From JAWVZH01 sp033722295 (GTDB lineage: Bacteria; Bacteroidota; Bacteroidia; Chitinophagales; Saprospiraceae): 15,714 bases of DNA. Positions 1 through 7,909 of the stretch are shown piece after piece. Numbering within the stretch: position 1 is the stretch's first letter; the number at the start of each line of letters is the position of its first letter. The stretch is taken from the NCBI GenBank assembly GCA_033722295.1, contig JAWVZH010000063.1, forward strand, positions 1 through 15,714, given 5' to 3'. The notes beneath the pieces were generated by a model that was not told the origin of the DNA, did no database searches, and was given only the letters and a program-made list of their open reading frames with translations. The translations under genes and the position numbers were made by a program.

Positions 1-1287
1 CAGGTTCAAAGACTCTTTTCCGCTTATGAATCTTATGCCGACATGCGTGGTATCAGGATGGAAATTAAAAACAACCTTCCGGAAAATAAGATTTGGTGGC
101 TGGACCCAGACAAATTCAATAAGATTGTAAACAACTTGCTGTCCAACGCCCTTAAATTTTGCGAAAGTGGGGGCCGTGTAATGCTCCATGCTGAATCGAC
201 ATCGAAGGGAATACAATTGACAGTAGAAGATGATGGTCCTGGTATATCCAGAGAAGATCAGGCGCGCTTGTTTGATCGTTTTTATCAGGGCAAACATGTA
301 GATGCCGGACAATCAGGTGGAACGGGCATCGGTTTGGCTCTTGCCAGTGAATTGGCTGATTTAATGGGAGGAGCATTGAGCGTGAAAAGTGAAAAAGGAA
401 GGGGAAGCCGGTTTACCCTGACTCTGCCTGCCAGGAAGTTAGAGAAAAGACCAGCCCGAGGCAAGCCGGAATCTGAGGCTAGTAAGAAGGGCTCAGAAGC
501 ATTTACATATATTCCTTCTCAAGCCACTCGATCTGCCCGCGTCTTGGTCGTGGAGGACCATCCCGAAATGCAGCTCTTTTTACAGGAAGTCCTTTCCCCA
601 TATTATCACTGCCGTACCGCCTCAGATGGACAGGAAGCCCTTTCCTTCCTCAAATCGTCTAATTTCGATCTTGTGGTTTCAGATGTCATGATGCCCGGTA
701 TGGATGGATTTGGATTGTTAGAAAAGGTAAGGGCGAATCAAAAGGACGGATGGAAAGACCTACCCTTCATGATGTTGACGGCCAGAACTCTTGAAGAAGA
801 TACGGTCCGGGCCTTCCGGCTGGGAGTAGACGATTATCTGACCAAACCCTTCCATCCAAACGAATTGCTGGCTAGAGCAGATAATTTGTTACAAAACCGG
901 CAATCCAGAGCCTCCTTTCAAGGTAGGGTGACTGATTCGGATAGTGAAACCCCGGGTAAAGAGGAGCTTGTGGCGGTACGCGCCGAAAATGTTATATTGA
1001 AGAACCTGGACGATCCTACCTTTAAGGTTGAACAACTGGCAAGAGGAATGAATTACAGCCAACGTCAGGTCGAGCGCTTGATTCAACAACACACAGGCCT
1101 GACGCCAGTGGCCTTTATACGCGAGATCAGACTGCAGAAAGCCTATCATTTGTTAAAATCTCAGAAATTCGCAAGTGTAGGGGAAGTTAGAATGGAAGTG
1201 GGTATCGAAAATGGCCCATACTTCACACGCATATTTTCCCGGCGTTTCGGGATCAATCCAAGTGAGCTACTCAAGCCATTCGGCTAG
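1..1287 (+). CDS. Hybrid two-component sensor/regulator (HATPase + receiver + AraC HTH), 5' partial
   Basis: The frame is open to base 1 (it begins QVQRLFSAYESYAD before the first Met at 43), so this is the C-terminal 428 residues of a longer protein. The histidine-phosphorylation helix and any sensor lie off the left edge. Numbered from that Met, it has: a HATPase domain at about 20-130, with N box NNLLSNALKF, G1 DDGPGIS, F box LFDRFYQ and G2 GTGIGLAL; a receiver domain at about 166-286, with acidic pair E171/D172, phospho-acceptor D214 in SDVMMPGMDG, T246 and K268 in TKPF; and an AraC-type double helix-turn-helix at about 318-414. This order matches Bacteroidota hybrid two-component systems, in which sensing, phosphorelay and DNA binding share one chain. 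Such proteins often control adjacent carbohydrate-uptake loci, but no SusC/SusD pair or glycoside hydrolase is visible here. The target is unknown. The next gene starts 309 bp downstream. Confidence 0.93.
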   Translation, partial: QVQRLFSAYESYADMRGIRMEIKNNLPENKIWWLDPDKFNKIVNNLLSNALKFCESGGRVMLHAESTSKGIQLTVEDDGPGISREDQARLFDRFYQGKHVDAGQSGGTGIGLALASELADLMGGALSVKSEKGRGSRFTLTLPARKLEKRPARGKPESEASKKGSEAFTYIPSQATRSARVLVVEDHPEMQLFLQEVLSPYYHCRTASDGQEALSFLKSSNFDLVVSDVMMPGMDGFGLLEKVRANQKDGWKDLPFMMLTARTLEEDTVRAFRLGVDDYLTKPFHPNELLARADNLLQNRQSRASFQGRVTDSDSETPGKEELVAVRAENVILKNLDDPTFKVEQLARGMNYSQRQVERLIQQHTGLTPVAFIREIRLQKAYHLLKSQKFASVGEVRMEVGIENGPYFTRIFSRRFGINPSELLKPFG

Positions 1288-1442
1288 TTGAAATTTTAGA
1301 CCGCATAACTTTCCTCACTGTATAATGACTGTATTTGATCTTCACTTTATACTACACACTTGAGTTAATCTTACTCCTTGGAAAAAATTCCTCCACGGTC
1401 TTCCTTGAACTCTCAACGCTATTAAGGCATACACAATACACT

Positions 1443-1482
1443 AACCTTAAACTTACAACCTTAAACCTTAAACCACCTTAAC
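1443..1482 (+). repeat. Cluster of short direct repeats, AACCTTAAAC
   Basis: The 10-mer AACCTTAAAC occurs exactly at 1443-1452, 1457-1466 and 1464-1473. The last two overlap by three bases with a 7-bp period. A shortened copy, ACCTTAAC, is at 1475-1482. The cluster lies 115-155 bp upstream of the lipoprotein start. It could be a multi-site operator for a transcription factor or simply low-complexity drift. The exact 10-bp identity of three copies is what makes it worth listing. Function is unknown. Confidence 0.55.
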
Positions 1483-1503
1483 TCCCGATTTTGGCCCTAT
1501 AAG

Positions 1504-1536
1504 TGAATTTCGAATAAGCCATTTCTCTTAAATTCA
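1504..1536. repeat. 7-bp inverted repeat upstream of the operon
   Basis: TGAATTT at 1504-1510 and AAATTCA at 1530-1536 are perfect reverse complements separated by 19 bases. It sits 60-93 bp before the ATG at 1597, where an operator would be expected. The arms are AT-rich and could match by chance. It has no T-tract, so it is not a terminator. Confidence 0.3.
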
Positions 1537-1596
1537 TGCCGCACACATGCAGCACTTTGCATCTTTCAGATAAGTACCAATTGAAAACCCGCAATA

Positions 1597-3297
1597 ATGA
1601 AGATAGCTCATACCTCATTCGCGCTTATCATTACATTTTTCTTCATCGCTTGCTACAAGGACGATGATTCTCTGGATAGCACATTTTTGCCTGATCCTCC
1701 GCGTCAGATCGTTGAATCTCATCTCACGGGGTTTGTCCATCGTCTGGATGGTTCAAGGGTAAAAGATGTAGAAGTGAAATGGCATGATCAAACTCTTATC
1801 ACTGATGCTCAAGGATATTTCACCTTCGATAAAATCAATGCCTGGCAGGATAGCAGTTTTGTGAAATACGGGAAACAGGGCTACTTCTACCAGATCCTAC
1901 CCATAGATCCTCTGGCCGGACAAACACTCCTATTATATGCTCCCCTCCTACCCACTACCAGAAGTGCAACGTTTGAATCCTGGAAAACCAACGAGATTCA
2001 ACTTGAAGAAATAGAAATTCAAATACCAGCTAACAGCCTCGTAATTCCCGCAACATCGCAACCCTACACTGGGATGTATACGGTCTCACTGGATATATTA
2101 AACGATGAAGAAGTTGCCGCCCTCTTTGAAAAAGTCTCACTATTCAGGGCTGACAATTTCACCAATAATCCGACTGTCATCCTCCCTTATCAAATGATAT
2201 TGTTTCAACTGACGGATGGAACGGGCCATAATCTTGAATCAGGACAGACTTATGACATCACTTTGAATCTACCCTTTGACATTCAAGGTAAAGAAGTATT
2301 CATCCAACAAAAATCCGGCCAATACCACTCTGTTCCATTTAATGAAGTTCACTCTCGCAGGATAGAGCTGAATACTGACTTCACTGGCCATATACTTATT
2401 GGTCAAAAGGTGGAGGCCAAAGTACTGGAAGGTGCGATATCAACAAATTCAGACTTTCCCTTGAGTCATGTGCAGATAGAAGTAACCAATACTGATAATC
2501 GCATCAAAAAATCCTTCTCACTCTCATCTGGAGGAACAATCAGGACCTGGCTTCCGGCTGGGTCATTCAATCTCTCGCTAATAGACATATGTGGTAATAG
2601 ATTTGATGAATTCAAGATTAGCCTTCCCCTCACAGAATTTATTGATATTAAAACCAACCAAACAATTTATCAGTATTTATTCTATTCGGGTATTGTAAGA
2701 GACTGTAGTCGCAGTATCAAGTCCGGTTTTCTTGAAATTGGTACAACCACCAAAAATTCTTCCCTTATTCCATTAGGACCGGATGGTCAATTTTCTTTTT
2801 TCAATACAGCATGTGAAACGAATAGCGTAGAAATCACAGGATTCGAATTCGGTGAATCGGCACCCGTTCTCATAACAAAAACAAAAAACTCGGGACAAGG
2901 CCGAAACATTACACTCTCTGCCTGTGAACAAGACCCCAATACAGAGGCTACTTTTTCTTCATCATCGCATCACTTCCTGTATCGCTCGTGCGAAGCCATC
3001 ATCACAGATAAAAATGGTTCACCATCGCAAATTCAAATCCTGGTTACCAGTACTCATGGATCGGAATTTCACAGGTTTAAATTAAATGATGCTAATGGCG
3101 CCCTATTCTGGAGTTCACCATCCACGTTTACGGATCGGGAATATACCATCGTACAGATCCCAGACAAACCGTTAATCACCGAGTACGTTCACGCCGGTAA
3201 AAACTATGTCGACCTAACATTCTCAGATGTCACCGTTGACGTCGGTGGTGGACAAAAAGACAAGGCCAATATTTCATACAACTTCCTGAAAAACTGA
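1597..3297 (+). CDS. Predicted surface-exposed lipoprotein with carboxypeptidase-regulatory-like beta-sandwich domains
   Basis: 566 residues. The N-terminus has a short lipoprotein signal ending in the lipobox FFIAC, with lipidated Cys19. The following YKDDDS resembles the Bacteroidota lipoprotein export signal (Lys plus acidic residues just after the Cys), which sends lipoproteins to the outer face of the outer membrane. Residues 39-100 look like a carboxypeptidase-regulatory-like fold (GFVHRLDGSRVKDVEVKW, then DAQGYFTF). Weaker similar stretches lie at about 270-330 and 360-410 (GPDGQFSF), so two or three beta-sandwich modules are likely. No catalytic motif is visible. It ends with a TGA directly followed by the sigma-factor start codon, so the two genes are almost certainly co-transcribed and probably translationally coupled. 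That context suggests a sensing or adhesive surface role. Exact function is unknown. Confidence 0.82.
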   Translation: MKIAHTSFALIITFFFIACYKDDDSLDSTFLPDPPRQIVESHLTGFVHRLDGSRVKDVEVKWHDQTLITDAQGYFTFDKINAWQDSSFVKYGKQGYFYQILPIDPLAGQTLLLYAPLLPTTRSATFESWKTNEIQLEEIEIQIPANSLVIPATSQPYTGMYTVSLDILNDEEVAALFEKVSLFRADNFTNNPTVILPYQMILFQLTDGTGHNLESGQTYDITLNLPFDIQGKEVFIQQKSGQYHSVPFNEVHSRRIELNTDFTGHILIGQKVEAKVLEGAISTNSDFPLSHVQIEVTNTDNRIKKSFSLSSGGTIRTWLPAGSFNLSLIDICGNRFDEFKISLPLTEFIDIKTNQTIYQYLFYSGIVRDCSRSIKSGFLEIGTTTKNSSLIPLGPDGQFSFFNTACETNSVEITGFEFGESAPVLITKTKNSGQGRNITLSACEQDPNTEATFSSSSHHFLYRSCEAIITDKNGSPSQIQILVTSTHGSEFHRFKLNDANGALFWSSPSTFTDREYTIVQIPDKPLITEYVHAGKNYVDLTFSDVTVDVGGGQKDKANISYNFLKN

Positions 3298-3852
3298 TTG
3301 GTCTTGCAACTCAAGGATCTTATAAATAAGTGCTGTCAAAAAGATGAGAAGGCTCAGAAACTACTGTTCGAGCTATTCTCACCTAAAGTTATGACAGTTT
3401 GTCGAAGATACAGCAGCACAAATGAGGATGCCAGGGAGTACTTTCAGGAATGCTTTTATCAAATTCTAATGTCGATTAAAAACTTTGATCCGGATCAAGG
3501 AGAATTCGAAGGTTGGATGTATAAATTATGTTACTACACCATTCTCAAGCTGAGAAAAAATGAAGTCAAGTTTTTCGATTTAAATCACGAACAAATTGAA
3601 ACGGACGAAGATAACCAAAATGAGTTTCCGGTATCTGAAGAGGCTTTAATATCAGAAATACAAAAGCTTCCTGAAGGATATCGGCTCGTACTCAACCTAT
3701 ATGCCTTCGAGGGTCTGTCGCACAAAGAAATATCCCTTTGCTTAAATATAACCGAAAGCACTTCACGCTCTCAATTTGCGAGAGCCAAGTCTTTACTAAA
3801 AAAAAGATTGTCAAATCACAACAGATTGCAATATGTCTCAAGATCAATTTAA
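3298..3852 (+). CDS. ECF-family RNA polymerase sigma factor
   Basis: About 184 residues. Region 2 spans about 18-90 (KLLFELFSPKVMTVCRRY, then DAREYFQECFYQIL and EGWMYKLCYYTILKLRK). Region 4 spans about 115-172, with a helix-turn-helix at 138-165 (EGLSHKEISLCLNITESTSR). These are classic group IV sigma regions for -10 and -35 recognition. Size and the absence of region 3 fit the family. The start is unusual. The frame is closed by the upstream gene's TGA at 3295-3297 and the first Met is at residue 32, inside region 2, so translation must begin at a non-ATG codon: TTG 3298 or TTG 3304. The former abuts the upstream stop. The 3' end overlaps the next gene by 20 bp. A sigma gene between a surface lipoprotein and a membrane protein suggests control by envelope signals, probably including its own operon. 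Confidence 0.92.
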   Translation: MVLQLKDLINKCCQKDEKAQKLLFELFSPKVMTVCRRYSSTNEDAREYFQECFYQILMSIKNFDPDQGEFEGWMYKLCYYTILKLRKNEVKFFDLNHEQIETDEDNQNEFPVSEEALISEIQKLPEGYRLVLNLYAFEGLSHKEISLCLNITESTSRSQFARAKSLLKKRLSNHNRLQYVSRSI

Positions 3853-5191
3853 AAATTGGTTAAATAATTCGATACAGGGTCACGAATCATCTGGTCATTA
3901 TGAGGATGACTGGATCTTGATCAATGAACGACTGCAAAAAGAAAACAAGAAAAGAAGACGGCGAATATTCCTTATGTGGTTTGGAGGGCTTTTCGGATTG
4001 GTAGCCGTTGCATGGATAACAGTCTGGCCGGTCATCCCGAAACCAAATACCAGCCGGCAGCATATAGAAAATATGAATGCGTCTGATTATGAGATAATTG
4101 CAGAACCAAATGAAAATGAACAACTATCTCATTATAAAATGAACGATCAAGACATTACTCGCATATTTAATGACCAATCACATGTTCAGAATCGAAAAAT
4201 CACAATATCAGATAATAATAAATCAGCTCGGGAATCTTTACGAACTTTTGATGATGCCGAATCTTTAAATAGGCCATCGAATATATCAGAAGTTGAGAAG
4301 ATCACTGTCGATTCACAAATGGAACTGCCATCCACGAAACTTCATACAGAACGTTCAATCGCCGAGATGCCGCTTGATATACTTCGTTCTTCTGAATTGA
4401 CGCTGCCACTCAATACATTGTATAGTCCTCCAAAGAATCTTGCCAAATTGCCAGATTTATATAAAAATGACAAAAACCACAACTGGAGCATAGAATTTTC
4501 CCTCTTATCCGGAATTATCTTCAGTCAATACTCCAAATTTAATCCAGGAGCTGCAGATTTGGAAAAAGAATTTGATCTGGTTGAACAAGACTGTGAAGCG
4601 TTAGGTGTGGACGGCAGGGTATACAGGCAACTCACTTCAAAACTTCATGTAGGCATCGGCTTGCGCTATTCACAGAGCCACATTTCATATTCTCAATCCT
4701 TCACTGATACGTTTCCAAATACGCGTCCGGATCAATTGATCAGGACCATAGAGGACTGGGATGGGGCAGTCACTGATATTTATGGCTCTGCCTCAGGTAA
4801 AACAATTGCAAAAGTTAAGCGTGCCAACCATCAATTATTCAGAACTTTATATACACCAATAACCCTGAGATATATCATACCAACCAATAATCTCTCGATC
4901 TTCACAGATTTAACATTCAACCCGGTGGTCAGTCGATGGAGATCAGGCAAGTCAATCCATACATCCTCAAAGGACCTACAACTTATTGATTTGAAAGAAA
5001 GATATCAAACTAGGTTTGATGCATCCCTCGAAGGAAGGGTTGGCATTATCATTCGTGTGGCATCCAATTTCAGTCTCACTGGTGGACTTTCCTTTGGCTA
5101 TAACGCTTTCGGACAAAAGGCTAAAAATAATTTATGGAAACAATCCATTCATGAAGCAGCGTTTTCGATAGGTATTAGAAGTAAACTATAA
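3833..5191 (+). CDS. Single-pass membrane protein with C-terminal outer-membrane-barrel-like domain, putative anti-sigma factor
   Basis: 452 residues, starting inside the sigma gene (20-bp overlap), which indicates translational coupling. Residues 1-44 are short, charged and cytosolic by prediction, with a W..I...L pattern (W27, I30, L34) ending in a KKRRRR stop-transfer cluster. One hydrophobic helix follows at about 45-68, then a polar, low-complexity linker at about 70-215. The last part, about 218-452, has alternating amphipathic strands (NWSIEFSLLSGIIF, LHVGIGLRYS, FSLTGGLSFGYNAFG), as in Bacteroidota outer-membrane beta-barrel (porin family) proteins. Proteins with this plan commonly follow ECF sigma genes in Bacteroidota, so an anti-sigma or signal-transfer role is likely. 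No zinc-binding anti-sigma motif is present. The barrel-like part may be periplasmic rather than inserted; the sequence does not settle this. Confidence 0.75.
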   Translation: MSQDQFKNWLNNSIQGHESSGHYEDDWILINERLQKENKKRRRRIFLMWFGGLFGLVAVAWITVWPVIPKPNTSRQHIENMNASDYEIIAEPNENEQLSHYKMNDQDITRIFNDQSHVQNRKITISDNNKSARESLRTFDDAESLNRPSNISEVEKITVDSQMELPSTKLHTERSIAEMPLDILRSSELTLPLNTLYSPPKNLAKLPDLYKNDKNHNWSIEFSLLSGIIFSQYSKFNPGAADLEKEFDLVEQDCEALGVDGRVYRQLTSKLHVGIGLRYSQSHISYSQSFTDTFPNTRPDQLIRTIEDWDGAVTDIYGSASGKTIAKVKRANHQLFRTLYTPITLRYIIPTNNLSIFTDLTFNPVVSRWRSGKSIHTSSKDLQLIDLKERYQTRFDASLEGRVGIIIRVASNFSLTGGLSFGYNAFGQKAKNNLWKQSIHEAAFSIGIRSKL

Positions 5192-5225
5192 ACAATCCAA
5201 TTTCATCTTAAAATTTATTTGAATT

Positions 5226-7697
5226 ATGAAACACCACAACAATATCCTGAAATTTCTGCCTGCACTTTTCGCATTTATTCTATTCTTCAACACACTAATC
5301 ACTGCTTCTAATGTTTCGGACAGTTGTGATGCCATCGCATGTGGTCATCCGATTCATCTCACGGTTGGAAAAAACTCATCCTATCCGGCTACCCCAAAAC
5401 TATTTCTGGAAAGCCCCATTTGCAATGACCGTGATTACTACATCTATTACCGTGACACGAATAATGTAAGACACACGCTTGATACCATAGATGCTCAGTT
5501 ACCTTCTGTATTTATTTTTGAAGTAGAGGATGGTAAAACGGGAAATTCTTGTTGGGGGGAAGTGAGACTAGCCATTAAAGATTGTGACGGGAATGAAGAC
5601 CCGATCCTCGAAACCAAAAACTTCTATGTGAGTTGTACAGACGACATCTCCCCTGAGGACCTTGGATTTCCGTTGCCCGATTCTGTGGTCATCATATCAT
5701 ACGGCAATCGCAACTATCAATTGTACAACTGGACTCGATGTGATTCATTTGCACTGTTATATGGAGATGCCACAGTTCATTATGACTGTCTTGACCCATA
5801 CACTGCCATTGTTGCAAGATGCTGGCTCCTCATAGATGGAGATTATAATGAATACCGCGGCTGTGATTCGATATTTATCACCAATGGACCGCTGGATCAA
5901 TTGGAACCATTGCCTGACTATAACGGAATAGACAAGCCGATACTTAATTGCAGTGATAATATTTTTATGAATGGGACTACTATTCCAGACCCCCAAATTA
6001 CAGGCCAACCGATCACCCATAATTCTTGTAGTGACATAAGTTCCAATTTTCACGATCAGGTATTCACCCTGGCCGATGAACCCTGTTATTCTTTGAAGAG
6101 GATTGTACGTAAATGGACCGTTCTGGATTGGTGTTCAGGAAATGAGGAAACCATCACCCAGGAAATACATGTCGAGTGTTCCAGTGACACAATAGATCCG
6201 GTAGTTGTCTGCCAAAACAGGGTTGTTGTGACCCTGGACAATACAGGACATTATGAGCTGACACCTGATGATATCGATGAAGGTTCATATGACAACTGTG
6301 GCATAGCCAGATATTCATTTGATGAGTCCGGCCAGCTCGATGTGATTAGATTTGACACCTCCGACGCCAATTCTGTTATAACGGTCAAATTGTTCGTCAC
6401 AGACCATGCGGGCAATCAAAATGAATGCTGGACTTTAGTAGAGGTGCGATCAAACATTAATATCACAGGTAACCTGGGAGGGCGTTATTTCAACTACAAG
6501 TTGGAGCCTTTAAATTTTAATTTGCCTTTGCAATATGAAGTGTATGATAGAAACCTTGAAAAGCAGGTTGCTCTTGAGTGTAAATTACCTGCAAATCCAG
6601 ACGATTTGAGTTTTAATCTATGCGTGGATGACTCCAATTACGTCGCGCCTTTCACTCTTCATCTCGAGCACTTTGATAATAACCCAAGAGATGGACTGAG
6701 CACACTTGATTATATATTACTCATTAAAATGTTGATAAACCCTGATCAACATACTGTATTTCATCAAATAGCTGCCGACATAAATAATTCAGAATCCATT
6801 ACGGTGTCTGATGCCGCGGAGTTGAGAGCTATTATTCTTGGCGCCAAGAACCTGGAACGCGACCCATGGGAGTTTTACGTGGCGGACACCACTCAGATTC
6901 TACCCATCCAGGCAGTAGATATTGATCAACTTCCCTATTATGATGCTGATATTGTACCAGTCAAAATCGGTGAGCTGAGTGATAGAGATCTAACAGGAAG
7001 GCTGGATGGAAAAAATCAAACCCGATCTCCTCAGAATGTCACTATGTATCTTCATGATAAAGCATTAAAAGCTGGTGAGATATACGATAGTTGGATACAT
7101 ATAGATAAACCCGTAACAGCGATTGGTTTACAGTTTAGCCAAAAATTCAATAAAGCGGATCTTGAGATCGTGGAGGTCGGCGCGCCGGATTTAGTCTCAG
7201 GTGAAAACTGGGCCGGATATGAAGACGAGTGGAGATATGTATATGTGGAGCCAGCACTTGACGAGACCCGATTAGAGGGTGCATGGCTGAAAGTCACTTA
7301 CAAAGCTAAGTCGTCTGGAATGCTAAGTGAGTTTTTAAGTGGTGATGACCTCCCACTTGATCTCCTTCTGATAGATTCTGACCTAAGTGAAGTTAAAATT
7401 AACCTTGAAGTTAGGCAGGTGACTTCTACTGATGATGGAACTTCCAGTGAATTGGTCACCGTGTCTCCCAATCCATTCACTGAGCAGGTGAAAATCACAA
7501 TTGGCAACATCAGCACGCGACAAGCCCGATTTGAGATCTACACTCTGAATGGTCAACTCATATATACTAAAAGTGTAAATGAACAAGAAAGTATCGAAAT
7601 AGGACGTGAAATACTCAAATGTTCAAGTCTCTATGTCGGTCGGTTGATCACTGAGGAAGAGCAATACATCGTTAAAATGCACAGGATCGAGAGATAA
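5226..7697 (+). CDS. T9SS-secreted multidomain surface protein with dockerin-like module and type A sorting domain
   Basis: 823 residues. It has a Sec signal peptide at 1-28 (hydrophobic FLPALFAFILFFNTLITAS). A Cys-rich region at about 33-320 contains HYR-like pieces. A clearer HYR-type module lies at about 322-408 (DTIDPVVVCQ, YDNCGI, VTDHAGNQNECW). A dockerin-like pair of EF-hand-type loops follows at 484-540 (FDNNPRDGLSTLDYILLIKM and ADINNSESITVSDAAELRAI). Next is a beta-sandwich at about 600-730 that may be cohesin-like. The C-terminal T9SS type A sorting domain is at about 743-823 (VSPNPF, then FEIYTLNGQLIY). The T9SS should export it across the outer membrane and anchor it or release it. 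The pattern of dockerin-like repeats followed by DADIVPVKIG is familiar from Saprospiria surface proteins. It is the last gene before the terminator and the likely effector of the operon. Adhesion or matrix binding is inferred; no enzymatic domain is seen. Confidence 0.85.
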   Translation: MKHHNNILKFLPALFAFILFFNTLITASNVSDSCDAIACGHPIHLTVGKNSSYPATPKLFLESPICNDRDYYIYYRDTNNVRHTLDTIDAQLPSVFIFEVEDGKTGNSCWGEVRLAIKDCDGNEDPILETKNFYVSCTDDISPEDLGFPLPDSVVIISYGNRNYQLYNWTRCDSFALLYGDATVHYDCLDPYTAIVARCWLLIDGDYNEYRGCDSIFITNGPLDQLEPLPDYNGIDKPILNCSDNIFMNGTTIPDPQITGQPITHNSCSDISSNFHDQVFTLADEPCYSLKRIVRKWTVLDWCSGNEETITQEIHVECSSDTIDPVVVCQNRVVVTLDNTGHYELTPDDIDEGSYDNCGIARYSFDESGQLDVIRFDTSDANSVITVKLFVTDHAGNQNECWTLVEVRSNINITGNLGGRYFNYKLEPLNFNLPLQYEVYDRNLEKQVALECKLPANPDDLSFNLCVDDSNYVAPFTLHLEHFDNNPRDGLSTLDYILLIKMLINPDQHTVFHQIAADINNSESITVSDAAELRAIILGAKNLERDPWEFYVADTTQILPIQAVDIDQLPYYDADIVPVKIGELSDRDLTGRLDGKNQTRSPQNVTMYLHDKALKAGEIYDSWIHIDKPVTAIGLQFSQKFNKADLEIVEVGAPDLVSGENWAGYEDEWRYVYVEPALDETRLEGAWLKVTYKAKSSGMLSEFLSGDDLPLDLLLIDSDLSEVKINLEVRQVTSTDDGTSSELVTVSPNPFTEQVKITIGNISTRQARFEIYTLNGQLIYTKSVNEQESIEIGREILKCSSLYVGRLITEEEQYIVKMHRIER

Positions 7698-7722
7698 ATG
7701 AGAGCATCCTCTTTTTAACCCG

Positions 7723-7752
7723 AAAGACCATCTATTCCAGGTGGTCTTTTTT
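7723..7752 (+). terminator. Intrinsic terminator of the four-gene operon
   Basis: AAAGACCA (7723-7730) pairs perfectly with TGGTCTTT (7742-7749). A T-G wobble and two further pairs (CT with AG) extend the stem inward to a 5-base ATTCC loop. A run of six T (7747-7752) follows or overlaps the 3' arm. It begins 26 bp after the stop codon at 7697. The region between it and the convergent hydrolase gene (7753-7909) holds no gene that I can support. Confidence 0.9.
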
Positions 7753-7909
7753 ATTCTAATCGAGGAAGTACAAAAGGTAAGATTAGTGTTGATCGAATAT
7801 TAAATTCGGCCTTAACGCCCAGTTCCTTATACCCAACACTGATCTCGGGTAATAGAAGATAAGTTCAAGGGACAATTGAATTGAAATTAGCTGAATTGTA
7901 CTATTACCT

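Larger units (their letters stand above)
1288..1596. other. Non-coding stretch upstream of the lipoprotein-sigma operon
   Basis: This 309-bp gap lies between the hybrid regulator and the four-gene operon. I see no credible small gene, tRNA or strong terminator in it. It holds a cluster of CCTTAAA-type direct repeats and a 7-bp inverted repeat, both listed separately. It should contain the promoter of the 1597-7697 operon. I could not find a convincing Bacteroidota promoter (TTTG, about 19 bases, TAnnTTTG), so none is called. No Shine-Dalgarno sequence precedes the ATG at 1597; the leader there is only A-rich, which is usual for Bacteroidota. Confidence 0.6.

Noticed and set aside
1288..1596. 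Bacteroidota promoter consensus (TTTG and TAnnTTTG) before the operon
   Set aside because: Only partial matches such as TGTATTTG near 1330 were found, with no properly spaced partner, so no promoter is called.
7785..7840. AGTGTTG / CAACACT inverted repeat between the convergent genes as a terminator of the hydrolase gene
   Set aside because: The arms are only 7 bp with a 42-base spacer and no T-tract. It is more likely chance.
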